Assembly: GCA_024235875.1 (NCBI GenBank)
Contig: JACKLP010000013.1
Coordinates: forward strand, 1 to 64,000
DNA: 64,000 nucleotides
Direction of reading: 5' to 3'
From: Burkholderiaceae bacterium
Lineage (GTDB): Bacteria; Pseudomonadota; Gammaproteobacteria; Burkholderiales; Burkholderiaceae_E
The notes beneath the pieces are model-generated. The model was not told the DNA's origin, did no database searches, and saw only the letters and a list, made by a program, of their open reading frames with translations. The position numbers and the translations under genes are program-made. Position 1 is the first letter of the stretch, and each line of letters opens with the position of its first letter. Positions 61,217 to 64,000 of this stretch are shown here, piece after piece.

Positions 61217-61842
61217 TTCGCCTCCCCGGCATCGGGCCTTGCAGCCTGACGCTTGACCGGCGCGATGTTCAGCACGCGCAGGCGATCCGAACTGCGGGTG
61301 CGGACGGCTGCGGACGGATTGTTGTAGCGGGTGTCCTTGCGTCGCCGCAAGGTGAGCGCGATCGCCGCGACGATCGCGACCAGCAGCAAGACCGCCGCGA
61401 TCTCGAACGGATACACGTACTCGGTGTAGAGCAGGTTGCCCAGCGCCTTGGTGTTGTCGTAGTTGGCCGGCACTGGCGGCGCATCCATCGCCCGCACGCC
61501 ACCGAACGCACGAAACAACACCAGCGCGAGTTCGAGCACGATCAGCACGCCGACGACGACCCCCGGCAGGCTACGGAAAAAGCCGCGCCCCGCCTTGTCG
61601 ATGTTGATGTCGAGCATCATGACCACGAACAGGAACAACACCATGACCGCGCCGACATAGACCAGCACCAGCGCGATCGACAGGAATTCGGCCTGAAGCA
61701 TCATCCAGATGCAGGCGGCGCTGAAGAAGGTCAACACCAGATACAGCGCGGAGTGCACCGGGTTGCGCGCCGTGACGACTCGTGCGGCGGCGAAGATCGC
61801 GATGGCTGCGAATATGTAGAAAAGGATGCTGTGAACGTCCAT
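61213..61842 (-). CDS. nuoJ: NADH-quinone oxidoreductase subunit J
   Basis: 209 residues with five membrane helices. The pi-bulge helix region reads LVLVYVGAVMVLFLFVVMML, a signature of NuoJ. The last 45 residues form a basic cytoplasmic extension (TLRRRKDTRYNNPSAAVRTR) common in beta-proteobacterial NuoJ. 72 bases separate it from nuoI. Confidence 0.96.
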   Translation of the reverse strand: MDVHSILFYIFAAIAIFAAARVVTARNPVHSALYLVLTFFSAACIWMMLQAEFLSIALVLVYVGAVMVLFLFVVMMLDINIDKAGRGFFRSLPGVVVGVLIVLELALVLFRAFGGVRAMDAPPVPANYDNTKALGNLLYTEYVYPFEIAAVLLLVAIVAAIALTLRRRKDTRYNNPSAAVRTRSSDRLRVLNIAPVKRQAARPDAGEAK

Positions 61843-61914
61843 GGTCCGGTTGTGCCCGCTCTTTGTTCGCCTCGATCGCTGCGTGTCGGGCCCCGCCCGG
61901 CCGGCAGCGCCCCC

Positions 61915-62403
61915 TCAGCGATACTTGGCGTCGGCCTCCCTGTTGGCTGCGATTTCCTTCTCGTACCTGTCACCGATCGCCAACAGCATCGGCTTGGTGA
62001 ACATCAGGTCGCCCCGCTTCTCGCCGTGATATTCGTGGATGTGCGTCTCCACGATCGAATCGACCGGACAGGACTCCTCGCAGAAGCCGCAAAAGATGCA
62101 CTTGGTGAGGTCGATGTCGTAGCGGCTCGTGCGACGCGTGCCATCCTCGCGCACGCTCGACTCGATCGTGATCGCCATGGCCGGGCAGACGGCTTCGCAC
62201 AGCTTGCATGCGATGCAGCGTTCTTCGCCGTTCTCGTAGCGCCGCAACGCGTGCAGGCCCCGGAACCGGGGCGACATCGGCGTCTTTTCCTCGGGGTATT
62301 CGATGGTGATCTTGCGGGCGAAGAAGTACCGCCCGGTCAGCATCAGGCCCTTCAGCAGTTCCGTGAGCATGAAGCTCGAGAAGAAATCCTTGACCGCTTG
62401 CAT
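61915..62403 (-). CDS. nuoI: NADH-quinone oxidoreductase subunit I (2 x [4Fe-4S])
   Basis: 162 residues. Two ferredoxin motifs, CIACKLCEAVCPAMAI and CIFCGFCEESCPVDSI, bind clusters N6a and N6b, which pass electrons toward NuoB. An amphipathic N-terminal helix (LTELLKGLMLTGRYFF) lies along the membrane. Between nuoH and nuoJ as usual. Confidence 0.98.
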   Translation of the reverse strand: MQAVKDFFSSFMLTELLKGLMLTGRYFFARKITIEYPEEKTPMSPRFRGLHALRRYENGEERCIACKLCEAVCPAMAITIESSVREDGTRRTSRYDIDLTKCIFCGFCEESCPVDSIVETHIHEYHGEKRGDLMFTKPMLLAIGDRYEKEIAANREADAKYR

Positions 62404-62414
62404 CGCGCGATCCC

Positions 62415-63500
62415 TTATTTCCAGATGTTCAGCGGCGTCTGGATCCAGATCGCCACCACGACGAGCCAGACCAGCGTCACCGGGATGAAGATCTTCCAGC
62501 CCAGCCGCATGATGTGGTCATACCGATACCGCGGGAGCGACGCCCGGAACCAGATGAACAGCGACACCACGAAGAAAGTCTTCAGGAACAGCCACATCCA
62601 GCCGGAGAGCCAGGTCGGCATCAGCCATTCGAGCCGCAGGAAGCCGAACGGCGCATCCCATCCGCCCAGGAACATGACCGACGCGAGCGCCGAGAGCAGG
62701 ATCATGTTCGCGTACTCGGCGAGGAAGAAGATCGCGAAGCCCATCCCCGAATACTCGATCATGTGCCCCGCGACGATCTCGGATTCACCCTCGACGACAT
62801 CGAAGGGGTGGCGGTTGGTCTCGGCCACCGAGGAGATCACATAGACGACGAAGATCGGCAGCAAGGGCAGCCAGTTCCACGACAGGAAGTTCAGACCATG
62901 GCTGGCAAACCAGCCTCGCGTCTGCCCCTGGACGATCTCGGTCATGTTGAGGCTACCCGAGACCATCAGCACCACGACCAGCGCGAATCCGATCGCCAGC
63001 TCGTAGGACACCATCTGGGCCGACGCGCGCATCGCGCCCAGGAACGCGTACTTGGAATTGGACGCCCAGCCGGCAATGATCACGCCATAGATCTCGAGCG
63101 ACGTGATCGCCATGAGCAGCAACAGCCCGGCATTGATGTTGGCAAGCGCCGCGTCGGGTGCGAACGGCATCACCGCCCAGGCCGCGATCGCGGGCATGAT
63201 CGTCATGATCGGTCCAAGGATGTACAGGCCGCGATTGGCCTGAGACGGCACGATCACTTCCTTGAACATCAGCTTGAGCGAATCCGCGATCGGCTGCAGC
63301 CAGCCATAGCCCACCCGGTTCGGCCCCTTGCGCAGGTGCATGAAGCCGATCATCTTGCGTTCCCACAAGGTCAGATAGGCGACGCATCCCAGAATGGGCA
63401 GCACGACGCACGCGATCTTGATCAGCGTCCAGGCCACCGGCCACACCGGTCCGAGCAGTCCCGAACCGAAGCCGTTGATCGTTGCAATCAGGTCTTGCAT
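62415..63500 (-). CDS. nuoH: NADH-quinone oxidoreductase subunit H
   Basis: 361 residues from the ATG at 63500 (MQDLIATINGF). Eight membrane helices. The quinone-chamber loops show TLWERKMIGFMHLRKGPNRV, FKEVIVPSQANRGLY, ETNRHPFDVVEGESEIVAG and GFAIFFLAEYANM, all diagnostic. Longer in-frame sequence upstream overlaps nuoG in another frame and is not coding. Confidence 0.97.
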   Translation of the reverse strand: MQDLIATINGFGSGLLGPVWPVAWTLIKIACVVLPILGCVAYLTLWERKMIGFMHLRKGPNRVGYGWLQPIADSLKLMFKEVIVPSQANRGLYILGPIMTIMPAIAAWAVMPFAPDAALANINAGLLLLMAITSLEIYGVIIAGWASNSKYAFLGAMRASAQMVSYELAIGFALVVVLMVSGSLNMTEIVQGQTRGWFASHGLNFLSWNWLPLLPIFVVYVISSVAETNRHPFDVVEGESEIVAGHMIEYSGMGFAIFFLAEYANMILLSALASVMFLGGWDAPFGFLRLEWLMPTWLSGWMWLFLKTFFVVSLFIWFRASLPRYRYDHIMRLGWKIFIPVTLVWLVVVAIWIQTPLNIWK

Positions 63501-63523
63501 CTCGCTTCTTCCACCCGTCGCCG

Positions 63524-64000
63524 TCAGGCCGCCGTGAGCTCGACCGGACCACCGGCGAGCCCGAGCGACGCGCAAGCCTTGTCGGCCGCCAATCTCACGA
63601 CCCCATCGGCCACCCGATCGTCGAGTTCGACGGCCACGAACGCCTGGGCCGCTCCAGCGCTCACCCTGGCCTGGGAACCATCGGCCAGGCCCAGCGATGC
63701 GAGCGTCTTCGCGTTGACTCGTGCCCGTGCCGCGGCCGCCTGCCGTGTCAGCTGGAGACTTTCGGCGCGCCGCACGATCGGATCGCAGCCATAGGCCGGA
63801 ATATCGGCGATCCGCTCCAGCGCACCTGGCTGCCTGGCGAGCGTCACCTGTCCGCCGAACCCGGTCGCCAGACTGGGCTCCTTGCCGCCCATCGCTTCGG
63901 AACGCACGGCTTCCGCACTGTCGAAATTGAACCCATCCAGCGCGAGCAGATTGCCAAGCACGCGCAGTACCTTCCACGCCGGACGGGATTCTCCGGCCGG
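63524..64000 (-). CDS. nuoG: NADH-quinone oxidoreductase subunit G (C-terminal part, cut by window edge)
   Basis: The last 158 codons of nuoG; the 5' part lies beyond the right edge. The first readable residues are PAGESRPAWKVLRVLGNLLA, matching the molybdopterin-oxidoreductase-like C-terminal part of beta-proteobacterial NuoG (GxxRPAWKVLRVLGNLL). The end VADGVVRLAADKACASLGLA is typical of the final beta domain. The iron-sulfur motifs are not in the window. nuoH follows after 23 bases. Confidence 0.92.
   Translation of the reverse strand, partial: PAGESRPAWKVLRVLGNLLALDGFNFDSAEAVRSEAMGGKEPSLATGFGGQVTLARQPGALERIADIPAYGCDPIVRRAESLQLTRQAAAARARVNAKTLASLGLADGSQARVSAGAAQAFVAVELDDRVADGVVRLAADKACASLGLAGGPVELTAA

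Overview
The window is GC-rich chromosomal DNA from a betaproteobacterium, most likely of the order Burkholderiales. The grounds are a DUF2863 gene, the gloB / SAM-methyltransferase / rnhA / dnaQ neighbourhood, the nuoG-to-nuoN gene order and the overall codon use. The gene content suggests an aerobic heterotroph that can also oxidise reduced sulfur compounds (sox genes including soxCD), uses the glyoxylate shunt (aceA), and carries a Tad/Flp type IVb pilus.

Layout: 1-5.5 kb is a minus-strand sulfur-oxidation operon read in the order soxR-like, soxC, soxD, soxY, soxZ, a DsrE-like gene, soxA, soxX (cut by the window edge). It is divergent from a periplasmic thioredoxin gene, and a perfect palindrome lies between the two. 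6-19 kb is housekeeping: DUF2863, an S41 protease, dnaQ, an aminotransferase, rnhA, cfa, a methyltransferase, gloB, mltD, an internally shortened manC-like gene and galU. 19-29.6 kb is one tightly overlapping minus-strand tad operon (flp, tadG, two prepilin-like genes, a hypothetical gene, rcpC, rcpA, FHA-tadA, tadB, tadC, DUF192, tadE). 29.7-51 kb is mixed metabolism and stress: quinone reductase, aceA, rmuC, a DUF4124 protein, truncated hemoglobin, an FtsX-type permease, isomerase and decarboxylase-like genes, dehydrogenases, a tiny secreted peptide with a near-ideal ribosome binding site, ettA, an amidohydrolase coupled to a MauG/CcpA-type diheme protein, ybbN, a TPP enzyme, and a lipoprotein built of exact 23-residue repeats.

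51.3-55.2 kb is an apparent small genomic island. A 75-bp direct repeat, which includes the 3' two-thirds of a tRNA-Ser(UGA) gene, flanks about 3.8 kb. The island contains AT-richer DNA, three genes I cannot assign and a transposase scrap. The intact tRNA is at the right end. From 55.3 kb to the window end is nudF and then the minus-strand nuo operon (N back to the C-terminal part of G).

The best candidates for something undescribed are the three-gene cargo of the tRNA-Ser island, the amidohydrolase/MauG-like pair, the 45-residue secreted peptide with its own terminator, and the manC-like gene in which the cupin domain has collapsed in frame.
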